Assembly (NCBI RefSeq): GCF_963678635.1
Contig: NC_087062.1
Coordinates: 56,807,970 to 56,871,969, forward strand
Length of the DNA: 64,000 bases
Direction: 5' to 3'
Origin: Symsagittifera roscoffensis
Taxonomy: Eukaryota; Xenacoelomorpha; Acoela; Convolutidae
The notes beneath the pieces were generated by a model. It did no database searches, was not told the origin of the DNA, and saw only the letters and a list, made by a program, of their open reading frames with translations. Position 1 is the stretch's first letter. Each line of letters opens with the position of its first letter. Positions 44,610 through 55,551 of this stretch are shown piece by piece. Both the position numbers and the translations under genes were made by a program.

Positions 44610-45623
44610 AAATTTAATAATACAACAATTAACGAAAACACAGACCTTCTAGAATATCATGAGTATCCTTTAAGTATGATTCTAATAGCTTTTAACATTT
44701 CACATACACAAAACATTAAAGGACACTCTGGATCAGAGAAAACATATTCAAATTTTACATAAAATTTTTACTTGCCAAATGCACCAATTTGGATAAAAGT
44801 ACTATGCAATGATTGTATAGTATGTCAGCTAAATAAACCTTATCCAAATCAAAAACAAATAGCACAAAAACAAGATTTTAAAGGACAAAGTTTATATTTT
44901 AACCACCGTATATCATTTGATACAAAAGGACCAATTTCACCATCCTCTGAAGGGAACTCCTACATTATGGTAATTGTTGACGCATTTACACACTATGTAG
45001 CACTCAACCCAGTACCACATTGTAACGCTTACTATGCTTACACAACACTTTACGAACACTGGATAGCCAATTTCGGATTACCCGAAATTTTAGTCACAGA
45101 TAACGGTACAGAATTCATAAATAATGAAATCATCACATTATGTCATTTATACAACATTAAGCACAAACAGCGTACATCTCATGCACCTTGGACTAACGGT
45201 TTAGTCGAAGGTATGAACCGTTCACTACAAGAATATCTTAGATGTATCATAAATGGAAATGATACAAGATACACTGAATGGTCAGCAGATGTAAAATTAT
45301 TTCCCTTAGCATATAATTCACAAATTACGACAACTCTAGGAATGTCACCATACGAAATGGTTTTTAATCAAAAGCCACGTAAACCAATTATGTTTACAGC
45401 AAATTCTCATAAAAATACACAAGGTCATTGCCAACCAAATAAAGACTCAATTTGTTATAACCTACCTTTACACACACATGATGAAGATCATTTTCATCAC
45501 CCACAAATCCTTAAATTAGCCTCCGGTACACACACCGAATGGATTTTAAATAGAGATAAAAAACACAATGAAATTTATCAAAAAGTAACAAAAAAATTGT
45601 TACAAAGGCAGAACATTAATTAA
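44610..45623 (+). pseudogene. Retroelement integrase (zinc-binding and DD35E core)
   Basis: The frame downstream of the TGA holds the His pair of the HHCC zinc domain (near 44697-44730) and an in-frame TAA (44759-44761), then CNDCIVC with the Cys pair. The catalytic core shows ISFDTKGP (D50 of the segment from 44772), ILVTDNGTEF (D110) and NGLVEGMNRS (E146), giving a D-35-E spacing. Integrase joins the DNA copy to the host genome. Its place after RT/RNase H defines Ty3/gypsy order. Two stops in one frame make this copy non-functional as it stands. Confidence 0.85.
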
Positions 45624-46200
45624 CAAATAAGTTCACGCTTTACACCAGCCTCAGATTTAAAAATTGGAACATTTGTCTTAATACCAAAATTTTAATACCC
45701 AAAAAGGAATTTCTAAAAAATTACAACCCCTTCGTAAAAGACCATACCAAATAATCGCCAAACCCACAGACGTAACATATAAAATCACCGATTCAGACAA
45801 AAAAGAAATTGTTCAACATAGAAACAATCTATTGCCTTACTACCCAAAAGAATACGCACTACGCGAACTAACTCAATTATATTCTTTCACAAGTTTAAAA
45901 GTTATTCAAAATCACCCATATATAGAAAATGAAATAAATGAACAAAACGACACTCACCTTGAAAAACAAAATAAAAAACCAACTACAACCAAAAACAATA
46001 CAAAAAAACTAGATCAAAAAAACACCTAAAAAAGAAAGGAAAAATAGAAAAATGATAGAAAAAATTATACCCCAAGAACAAGTCGAAAAATCAGAATATA
46101 GAGAGTCATCACGACTTAGAAATCAACCACGTAAAAACTACAAAATATTCATCCCACAATCTAAAATATTAAAGAAAGTTGAATTTCAAAAACAACTTTA
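45624..46200 (+). pseudogene. Retroelement integrase carboxy-terminal region
   Basis: After a TAA at 45621-45623 the same frame continues briefly, then shifts. It carries DLKIGTFVLIPKF and, in the next frame, RPYQIIAKPTDVTYKI and HRNNLLPYYPKE, which is the GPY/F-type module found after many Ty3/gypsy integrases. The rest is Lys/Asn-rich. No chromodomain is seen. Confidence 0.6.
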
Positions 46201-47022
46201 ATTTTAAAATAAATACTATTTGCACTTCTGAAACATTTTGAACTTTCATTTTTCAAAATAACATGCTGAAAACACACAGCAATTCTAGTTCAAAATTAGC
46301 CAATAGGATTCATTCAATCCGTCACCTTCTATAACTCTAACACAAACCAATTAGACGAAAGATATTAAACTCCAGGCATATCTATAACTATAACTTTACA
46401 ACCTCCAGGTCAAAAATAAGCAACCTGCTAAAACTTGACAACTAAAATAAATACCACCATAATATCATAACCCTCCCTTATCTGATAACGCAAAGATCAA
46501 CAATATTTTCCCAATTCAGACCTCAAAAACCCCCCAAACAAAAATGTTAAATTAGCCTAAAGTAAAAGTACGACCATATTAACTTAACCTAAAGTACAAA
46601 ATTCTCAAAAGTACCCCAGATCACCTGACAAATAAAAATAAAGCAAAGAAGACCTCCCGAACAACATAAAATTCGCCCCCAACAATTTTTCACAAAACTC
46701 AACCCACTTGTCAAAAAATCAATAAATAATTCGACCACACTTGAAAATCGCCCCAAATAACAAAAAATATTCGACCAAGAAGCCATTTCTTAAATGCTCT
46801 TCTCTCAATCAATCAACATAATTTTCAACATTTTCATAAACTTTTTAACAATATTTAAACTTTTATTCATATTTCTCTTTGATACTTTTGAAGCTTTCAT
46901 AATAATTTTAATCATTTTTTTGCAATATATTTTAAATTTTCTACTCCCTATTTGAAATATATCTCCAACTGTCCCAAGTCATTGATCATATTCACAGGTA
47001 CGAAAACCCAAAAATTATTTAA
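46201..47022 (+). other. Retroelement intergenic region with T-rich tract and candidate splice acceptor
   Basis: 0.8 kb between pol and the 3' genes with no open frame on the plus strand. From about 46800 the composition changes from A-rich to strongly pyrimidine-rich, ending in CATATTCACAG at 46987-46997, 25 bases before the ATG of the next ORF. This has the look of a polypyrimidine tract and 3' splice site for a subgenomic mRNA of the 3' genes. No central polypurine tract is seen. Confidence 0.45.
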
Positions 47023-48353
47023 ATGATTCGAACCATTTTTAGTAGAACAGATATTTTTTTACTATTTGTAATTTTTATAACATTTTTATCATCCCTAATA
47101 TTGACAATATGCAATTGTATAAAAAAGGCAATTATACCATTCGCCTTAGCAACATTCCTTCTAATTCTTTTTCTTGAAGAATACTACAACAAACATAAGT
47201 TTTTTCACTCAAAGAAATCAATCAAAAAACCCTCAAAAATTGCTAACCAACAATCACACAGTGAGTCTTCACCGACATCATCCCAAGAAACCCGACAATA
47301 CCTACAACTACCCAAAACCCCCAAACATCTACACGAATTTCTTTCCAAGATAACCCATACACTTTTGAAGAACGACACGCTCGCCTATCTGAACCATTAG
47401 AACCAGTTCAGCGACAGGCACCTCTAAGTGAACCAACATATAACTTGTACCCAACACTACCACAAGAATTAAGTAGAATAAGAAATATTAGTCAAAACCA
47501 AAATACAGTTGAAATAAATAGACAAATTATACATCCACGACGAAATAGGAATTTTCAAACCCCTCGAGTTCATTTTGATATACCCCAATCCCCATCACCA
47601 ACTACTCCGGAAAACCCAATTAGCATATTACCAGAAACCCCTACACTTCTTTCACAACGTAGCACCTCAAATCTACCCTCAGATTACTTAGGTTCAACAC
47701 CAACATCTGAACAATTACGTGAAAATCCATTCAACCCCCAAAACCAAACATCACGACTACCATATTGGACTACACAATCATTCACACAAGGTGAACCAAA
47801 TTTAATAAATGATCCAATAGATATTTCTACGGATACAACAACGTCATCATCACTACCAGAAACATTATCGCTACCATCAACACAATCAATAAGCCAGATT
47901 TCACCGACGCCTTTTCCTTTAAATTTCCCAAATAACCTCGACGCTAGATATCGAGAACAATCATCAACAAATATCCCTGTAAGATTAGACTGGAACACGT
48001 TCACAGCACCCCCACCATTATTTGGACAGCACCCAGAAAGTAACCGACTCCACAACTGGGCACTTCATAGATTACAGTATAGACAAGACATCCACGAAGA
48101 CATTCGTGACCATAACATCCAAATACTCCAACAAAATAGTCTACAATTAAAATTTGAAATCACGGTAAAACTAAACAACATTGCTCAGCATCCTTACCCA
48201 TTAAACCCACCAAATATAACAGCTCAATCACTACCACCACCATTCATAACAACTGAAGTAATATATAAATACGACAGATATACCAAAAAGACAATTGGTT
48301 ACATAACATTTTACAACCCGTACTCAGGATTATCATATACATGTATATTTTAA
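47023..48353 (+). pseudogene. Retroelement ORF4: membrane-anchored proline/serine-rich protein, one frame break
   Basis: The first segment (47023-47400) starts with ATG and has two hydrophobic spans near the N-terminus (IFLLFVIFITFLSSLILTIC and IIPFALATFLLILF), then a basic stretch. The frame changes near 47340-47350, and the second segment (to 48353) is a Pro/Ser/Thr/Gln-rich region with a folded-looking end (IAQHPYPLNPPNITAQ...YIT). It overlaps the envelope frame by 13 nt. No homologue is recognised. By position it could be an accessory membrane protein or a leader for the envelope. Confidence 0.5.
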
Positions 48354-50959
48354 AAATATTGATATTCCTCCAACTCCTTTTTCTAATCATCTCCGATCAG
48401 AACATAAATCCTTCTCCCCGCACAGGACCCCAAGACTTATTAGTAACACATTACGATTGTGAAGAAAATGAACAAAAAACACTACACAAATATGCAATAA
48501 ATCAAGTATCACAATGCGAAACGGAACCACAAGCTATAGAAACTACAAATGTAATAGCGACACTATATTCAAAAGCCCGAGCAACAACAGTTATAGGATA
48601 TAAATTTACAGCAAAATTCTCCAAAAAGAAAGTACATTGTTCACAAGTTTCAAACGGAAATAAAAACCGACTTGACCATGAATCATTCTACCAAAGTAAT
48701 ATAGAACGACTTCTACACCTAAATCCTGATGATTGTACAAACGAGCTACTCAGACTAAACATCACAAGAAATAAAAACACCGACAGAAAACTAGTATATT
48801 TTCAAGTCTTTGCCGATTCTGTACATCAAGCAGAACTTGAAAGATATCAAGGACACATTAAATTAGATGAAAAATACCCATACAACGGCGCACACGGAAG
48901 ATTAACTTATGACATACACGGAAAGCACTGGATACCACACATTGTTATAAATAATCCATCAAACTGCAAAGCAGACACAAAAAATAAAGGATATCAAGAA
49001 ATAATGTTTTTCGATTGGAAAATACAACTCGAAAAAATACAACTCACACGAGATTTATCTGACAACACAATGATCTATCAAGGAATTAGACTACCTTGTA
49101 AAAACGATCAAGGTTGTTGTGATCCTACAACACGGACACAAGCAACAATTGTTTGGTTTCCCGAAGATACATGTACAACATTTCAAGTAGCAAAAAGACA
49201 CGCTCGAATGATAAAATTTCACGAAAAATATTTTATACAATCAATTCCATATGAACAAGTCAATCCATCACGAAAACAAAGTACCAATTTTCGAAATATC
49301 CATAATATAGAAAATAAATTAACACGTTTTCAAATATATTAAGAAACAGAACTCGCATGCAAATACAGAAACCCACTTCACAAAACACAATATTCTGAAA
49401 TATTAGTTGAATACGAAAAAGGTTTCGACATGACCACTGGAAAAATAAAAATTGACCCCTATGCCACAAGTCATCCTTTACACAAAGGAACATCATATAT
49501 ACCAGTTAACTTTCGAAAAAGTAATGGTCAACCTGGTGGACATCTAAAGCCACATAACACCAGAAGCACACGTTTACAAGAACTATCACTAATGAATAAT
49601 TCTTATTTTGGTAATATCCACTATGATATCTACTTAGATATGAAGTTAGATTACACGATTAGTCGAATTTTTCAAGAGATGTCACTCTCCGAATTAGAAA
49701 CACTTCACCAACTATGCGAATTAGAAAGGACACAAATCCTACAATCACTTGCACTAGCAGTATTAAAAATACCCTACGCAGGATATTTACTTTCAAGAAA
49801 TAGATCAAATTTTCTAGACTACGAAGGAAACATCTTATGGTTTTATACTTGTACCAAAAAAGTATCACCACTATATGTTTTTGAAGATAAAAGATGCTAT
49901 AAAAATATCCCTATCTTTTATAAAAATAAAGTACATTTTGTTGACACACTTTCATGACGAACATATTTTTGGGATACCGCAGTCCCATGTGGATCAGAGA
50001 ATAGCCACAATGTAGTACAATTGAACCCTGATGAAGATAAATATTATCTTCTTACCCTATACCCCACATTAATGCAATCACTCAAAAAATTTTCACCCGA
50101 AAGCATCAGAGCTATTGCTCGTAACCCAAATATTGATTTACAATCAATTGGAATATATTCAAAATCTGATATCCAACATCACATTAGAACACAACAATTC
50201 CAGGAATTATTAACACAAATGGACACTATACAAAGACAATCAATCGACCAAAACTTACGCAAACTTGCCGAAACAGCAGGATTTGCAGATATCTATACAC
50301 AAGATTATAGCGGATATTTTAACGACATTAAAGACTATATATATCTAAACGGTGAAAAATACAGACCACAAGATATTTCACCCATAAATATTTTTAGCTT
50401 TGTTACACTAAAACATGAAATTCTCGATTTTCTAGGATGGCCCTATTACATCTTAGAAAAATTAACTATCCTATACGCAATGTTTAACTTTATAGGATTT
50501 CTTTTTTCACTTTTAAAAGGAATTTACAACACATGTGCTATACACACACAAGTAAATAGACAAGCAAGTGTAGCACGCATACTATTTGCAGGATTTTTTG
50601 GAATTTTTTCATCATCAATTAACAAAATTCTTCTAGACGCACAAATCAAAGAATATAATACAAAAATAGCAACAACACAGAACACGTACAACGAAGAACA
50701 TAATAACATAGAAGTAACGCCTACAGCACCACAGCTGCGACCCCTACCACATAACCATCCATTATCCTTAGTCCCACAAAATTTCCGAAACCTAGCAGTA
50801 ACGCATAACCCAAATTTTAGACCAAACATATCGCAAAGTCCCATACAACACATAATGACACATCATTCACAAGATGAAAATACATATGAACAATTTATAG
50901 AACAACCCCATAGCACCGCTTTTCAGTCTCAAAATAATAATTTTTTTAGCCCACGATGA
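48341..50959 (+). pseudogene. Retroelement envelope-like glycoprotein frame with two in-frame stops
   Basis: One frame spans about 872 codons and is interrupted only by TAA at 49340-49342 and TGA at 49955-49957. The N-terminus is a signal peptide (hydrophobic residues 3-17). The ectodomain has many cysteines, with HYDCEENE and VSQCETEP early and GCCDPTT later. Near the C-terminus a hydrophobic span (50456-50520) and a second one (about 50579-50625) precede a polar tail. Signal peptide, Cys-rich ectodomain, C-terminal membrane anchor and the position after pol are the layout of a retroviral/errantiviral envelope. The family of origin is not established. This copy is broken. Confidence 0.6.
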
Positions 50960-52764
50960 GCCGACAACTTGGATCCCTACACCGCTCAAATTCCCATCCA
51001 ACCAACCTCAACACTCCAATCACAATAATCCCACTTTTTGCTTTCCCGCCACTCGATTTTCCAACTAGTAATATAACATCAAGCATGAATTCGGATACTA
51101 ATTCAGATATTTCAGTTTTATACTCCATTTCACAACTCAACAACCCTAATATCGAAACCCCTGACGAATTTGCAGACTCCGAACCATCTCCATCCAATAA
51201 TTTTCAAACCAACTCCTCAGTTTTTTCAAAGCCCCCTTTTCAACCAATCCCAACAAATAATCCACTCCCGCCCATTTCTACTCCCTCTTATGCTTCACAA
51301 GTAACCCCAACCTATTCTCCATTTCATTCCGACCGACCATCTAATTCTCCCGATACTCCCCAAATTTCCCAAGAACTTGATAAATTTATCACCCTACAAC
51401 AACAGCTAATACACCCTAACACCCGCACAATCAATCAAATTTCATCCACAATAGAATCCTCAAACCCACCTACTCCTACACCCTCCTCAGCCTATACTGC
51501 ATCATTAGCACAATCATCAACATCCACCGAATCATCAAATAGCACTAACCGAGCTTATCGCACTTTTAAAAGAAAATTCCCAAACCATCCATTCCCGACC
51601 AAACCAGGAACAGCCCGTGAATATATTAATCATCCACACCACACCAACACGAAAGATTTTCTAGCAATCACCTTACCTTCATTTCCACAATATACTTTAA
51701 ACACACCTAATGACACTAACGACACACGTAGTTTTGTAGATGAACATGTTTTAATGCCTACACTTCATTGGACAACATATTATCATTTTACTAATCCTCT
51801 TTGCCTCCCACTATCCAATACTCATAGCGATATAGAAAAGCATAAAGATATGCTATATAGACTCACCGCAACACTAACACCTAGACAATTTACTTATATA
51901 GGATATAAAAAATCACTAAAAACATTCACTGCACCCCGAGCTAACGAATTTACACTAGAATATTACGACCATAATATCATCCGAACTAATCAAGACCAAT
52001 TTTTAGGTGACGACCGCTTCGCTAACCCACAACTAACAGAAAAATTCTTCATCAAAACATCATATGTATTCACACTCAATATTTTTGATAGAAAATATGA
52101 TAACATAATTTCTGAAGCACTAACTGATATGCAAGCTTACGAAAGTTTTAAAGAAAAATTTCAATTACTTTCACTAACCTTTCACTTCCTTGCACCACAT
52201 GAACGCGATTTGCACTGTTCACATGACATCATGTTACGCACTAAACAAACTCACACATATACATACTATCGCTTCATACAAAGTCTTTTTGATCTACATA
52301 CTCCATCAAGACAACCACACCATCGTTTTCAGTTTCTTAACTCGAAGTACACCTCACCATTTTTTCTAAATTTCACCTTTTGCATCAAAGATACTAACCT
52401 TCACGGCATCCTCCGCAATTATGACCCAATAACACAGATGTATATATTTTGTCCCATCACGAAGACCTTTAATGCTGAAGAATCCAGACCCTTCCTTATC
52501 CCGCATGAATTTATTCAACCTATAGAAATCCCTATATTAGAATTTATTCATAATACTAAGTACAATCACAAAATATATAATCTCATTCAAAACACACTTT
52601 ATGAATTTGCAGTTGGCACCGAAGAACTAAAAACTATTAAAGCACTTCAATTGCTTTGGCCACTGCTTCAAACTAAAAACATCATTCGCATACTAGCAAA
52701 GTTACTAACAAATTCCGACATGATACACGACATCTTCCCCCACGGTTTTTTCCCAGACGATTAA
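50956..52764 (+). CDS. Retroelement ORF6: intact 602-aa protein of unknown function
   Basis: The ATG lies in an ATGA overlap with the end of the envelope frame (50956-50959) and the frame is open to TAA at 52762-52764. Residues 1-200 are Pro/Ser/Thr/Asn-rich and low in complexity. Residues 200-602 look folded, with regular hydrophobic spacing and aromatic-rich stretches (TLHWTTYYHFTNPLCLPLS; KFQLLSLTFHFLAPHERDL; SPFFLNFTFCIKD). No signal peptide, membrane span or known motif is visible. It is the longest unbroken frame in the element. A splice donor follows three bases after the stop. Possible roles (structural, regulatory or host-interaction protein) cannot be told from sequence. Confidence 0.7.
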   Translation: MSRQLGSLHRSNSHPTNLNTPITIIPLFAFPPLDFPTSNITSSMNSDTNSDISVLYSISQLNNPNIETPDEFADSEPSPSNNFQTNSSVFSKPPFQPIPTNNPLPPISTPSYASQVTPTYSPFHSDRPSNSPDTPQISQELDKFITLQQQLIHPNTRTINQISSTIESSNPPTPTPSSAYTASLAQSSTSTESSNSTNRAYRTFKRKFPNHPFPTKPGTAREYINHPHHTNTKDFLAITLPSFPQYTLNTPNDTNDTRSFVDEHVLMPTLHWTTYYHFTNPLCLPLSNTHSDIEKHKDMLYRLTATLTPRQFTYIGYKKSLKTFTAPRANEFTLEYYDHNIIRTNQDQFLGDDRFANPQLTEKFFIKTSYVFTLNIFDRKYDNIISEALTDMQAYESFKEKFQLLSLTFHFLAPHERDLHCSHDIMLRTKQTHTYTYYRFIQSLFDLHTPSRQPHHRFQFLNSKYTSPFFLNFTFCIKDTNLHGILRNYDPITQMYIFCPITKTFNAEESRPFLIPHEFIQPIEIPILEFIHNTKYNHKIYNLIQNTLYEFAVGTEELKTIKALQLLWPLLQTKNIIRILAKLLTNSDMIHDIFPHGFFPDD

Positions 52765-52767
52765 CAG

Positions 52768-52843
52768 GTAAGTATAATTTCAAATATTCTTTACTAATAA
52801 ATTTAAATTAATACTAACCAATCTTTACTCATGTTTCTTTTAG
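52768..52843 (+). other. Intron-like segment just after the ORF6 stop (76 nt)
   Basis: CAG|GTAAGTATAATTTC gives a near-perfect 5' splice site three bases after TAA. A perfect branch-point word TACTAAC lies at 52812-52818, and CATGTTTCTTTTAG ends at 52843. All three signals are in proper spacing for a short animal intron. If spliced, it would place an exon junction right after the stop codon. Confidence 0.6.
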
Positions 52844-54361
52844 ATTTTTAGTCCTCATACCACGATCATCTGCAAAAAACAGAAAAGAAAAAGAAAAAAT
52901 AAAAACTTGTTAAAATTATTCTAAACTTAATTAATATTTTCACAAAATAATCTAGTAAAATTTATACAAAATGTAGTGAATTAATTTATAAATTATTCCC
53001 CCATAAAGCAGTAAATTTAAATATGATGAAAATTTATATCTTCCCCCAAAACTAGCAGTAAAATTGAAATTCTATGTAATAAATTAATAAAATAAAAATG
53101 CAGTACTAACCTTTGATATTTTCATTCACTCGCACAAGAATTCTATACAAACTCGCACAGCTCGCCCAAAAAGAATTGTTTAAATAATGAATTTCAGTTT
53201 CAAGTTTTCACACTCAACAACTCTAACACACGATAACAAGTTTCAAACTTTCCTTTAACCCGGTTGGAAAGGAATTATATACTAAAACAAACTAACCAAC
53301 GCAGCTTACTAAACACCACAAACCATAAAATAACAGCATGACTAAGAAAAGAAAACCAACGGTACTCAAACCGGATTAACCCAGTTTAAAACTGGATAAT
53401 TTATTCTTTTGAAGACTATTATAAAGTCTAAGAAAGAAAAAATAAAACAAAAAAAAGTCGAAAGACAAACCCATAACAAAAACAATTTGATTTTTGAAAA
53501 AAGGACACAACCAAAGGAACATAAGAAAGACCAACATAAACCCAACATAAAACGTTATCACATAACAGGACCTCTCAAAGAAACCGCACGAAATCATACT
53601 CCCACTCCTGGCCTAACCCACCAGAGAGGACGTCCTGAGCATGCTCTATAGCCGGCCTAACCCACCGTGCTACATCCACGCTTTGTGACCACACTTCTAT
53701 TTTTAATAAGAGGTACTCAAGGGTGAGTAACTCTTCAAAATAACCGATCTAAAACAAAATGCTTTTGTGAAAACAACTAACTAAAATCATAATTAAAAAA
53801 CTGAACTAATAGAAATTTTATACAATGTAAATTATACCTTGCAGTATATAGATCAGCACACAACAACAAAGACAAAATCCAAAGACAAAATGACCCCACT
53901 ACACTCGAACAAGAATGGCTAACCACAACCGATATGCCGTCCACAATCACAACTCAAAGGATTTAGAGTACGACTTGACTTCGCAGAAAAGGACTTCATT
54001 GAACTAGACCAATGACCACCTCGATGTTCAAGTATACGTACAGATCCGAGTTACAAAGCATCCCCTCCACGCACAATCTCCACGCCATTCCCAGACGAGG
54101 TTGAACACAAAACAAGTTCTCTACATAATACAGAAAAACCCGTCATAGCAAACCATTTTGAAATCAGATTGATTTCGTTGGGAAACACAGTCGTTGTCAC
54201 AAGAAGACACAACGATTAATGCCCCAAACTCCAGCGTCCTGGAACTTCTCTAACAAGAGGAACCGGACAAGAATACGATGTTCGCCCAATACCAACGTTC
54301 ATCATCCATCCTTTGAATTGCAGAAAGATAATTCTAAAAAACTCTGTAAAACCCGGATGGG
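52844..54361 (+). other. Retroelement 3' non-coding region
   Basis: 1.5 kb between ORF6 and the 3' LTR with no supported open frame. Frames at 53366-53651 on both strands are low-complexity. The segment just before the LTR (GGATGGG, 54355-54361) is the only purine run where a polypurine tract would be expected, and it is short. Confidence 0.5.
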
Positions 54362-54771
54362 TGGAACCTGATCCAAACAACATTTTATGATTGGATAAAT
54401 TAGATATTTTACCACTGTAAAGTATTTAATATTAACCAATCATGATCCATCTAACTAACAACCCACTTATTTGTAAGTGCTGAAATTACTTGTAATTTCA
54501 GCACCAGAGAGATTTGAATTTAACTTAGAAATTAGTTGCCTCTCCAAGAGAACTTCAGCCGCCGCAACAAACCAGTATACCCTAGATCTATTGAGCCTAG
54601 CAGAGACTAGTTAAACACCCTGAGACTAGAAAGTATAAGAGTAAGATTAGGATCGGTATTAGACTAAGAAGTTGCACGAATCTATCCGGCCGAAAATAAG
54701 ATAGCGTGACGAGCAGACGGTGTACCCTATCCGAAATTACTCTATGAGTTAACCACATCGGTCATAACTCA
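54362..54771 (+). repeat. 3' LTR (410 bp)
   Basis: TGGAACCTGATCC to CATAACTCA, identical to the 5' LTR but for one base. It is followed by ATTTGACTTGACAC, whose first four bases match the ATTT before the 5' LTR. Confidence 0.92.
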
Positions 54772-55151
54772 ATTTGACTTGACACGCTATTTTTTTGTGT
54801 GCGGGTGTCTCGGGTGGTTCCAGAATTAATTTTTTTTGGAAACAATGATTTCTGGTTTTTGCATGTTAATCACGTTATAGTTGATTGATTTCGAAAGACA
54901 TGTTTAAAATTATTGTTATGGCTATTATGGTTGATTTATGGCTATTTTTCAGAAATTATTCAAAGAAAAATAAACACCGTACCTGTTTGAAATCTAAGTG
55001 TTTTTTCAAGTCATTCAATTTTGAAAAAAGAAACAGGCTTTTTCAATTTTCCTTAGCTTTGAAATGATTTCACGGTCAAGCAAGTAGCAGAAAAAAAAGA
55101 TTTCATTTTTAGTCTTAAAAAACAAAAAAAGCAATTTGAGCTTCTCTGTAG

Positions 55152-55340
55152 CTAATCGTCCCAGATGTTCACAATGCAGTGGCAGCTACTACTCGCAGAC
55201 AGGCGAACTCATCACAGACTCAGACCCTAGTCACTATACATGGTGCAAAGAGAACCCTCCAATGCCCAGCCAATGTGCAGACCCCTCTTACAAATTCTGT
55301 TACGTGAGCGAGAAGTTCAGAGCGGGATCAGATAACGCAG
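55152..55340 (+). CDS. Ly6/uPAR domain 3, first half-exon
   Basis: A 189-nt exon after the retroelement-bearing intron (acceptor GAGCTTCTCTGTAG, donor GCAG|GTACTA), phase 1 at both ends. It supplies the first five cysteines of the third domain: RCSQC, TWC, SQC, KFC. The codon formed across the 18.2-kb intron with the exon ending at 36974 is a sense codon, as required if the two exons belong to one gene. Confidence 0.75.
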
Positions 55341-55551
55341 GTACTAAAATCAACGCCTGAGTTTTTAACTTAATTTATGAATCAAATGAAGAAATGCAAT
55401 TTCCGGGATGCAAAGTTTAACGTTTTGGCTAAAATTTTTAGCTTCAACAATAAGCAAAGCTCAATTGTTGAGCATTCGGAAAAAACATACAAAACTATCT
55501 TCATGGAAATCTTTTCACGTGTTAGAGTTGCTACTGATTCAATTGGTTTAG

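Larger units (their letters stand above)
37019..54771 (+). mobile_element. Giant envelope-bearing Ty3/gypsy-like LTR retroelement (17,753 bp)
   Basis: Two 410-bp direct repeats, each starting TGGAACCTGATCC and ending CATAACTCA, differ at one base. The base pairs just outside are ATTT (37015-37018) and ATTT (54772-54775), a likely 4-bp target duplication. Inside, in order: a 1.2-kb leader, a basic 148-aa ORF, gag-like frames, pol with RT, RNase H and DD35E integrase (integrase after RT, the Ty3/gypsy order), a membrane/proline-rich ORF, an envelope-like frame, a 602-aa ORF, an intron-like segment, and 1.5 kb of non-coding DNA. Several frames are broken, so this copy should not be autonomous. 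It lies in sense orientation in an intron of the Ly6 gene. Most Ty3/gypsy elements are 5-12 kb. Confidence 0.9.

Noticed and set aside
52768-52843. Possibility that the GTAAGT after ORF6 is a host gene exon end
   Set aside because: It lies well inside the LTR-bounded element and matches no Ly6 exon, so it was kept as an element feature.
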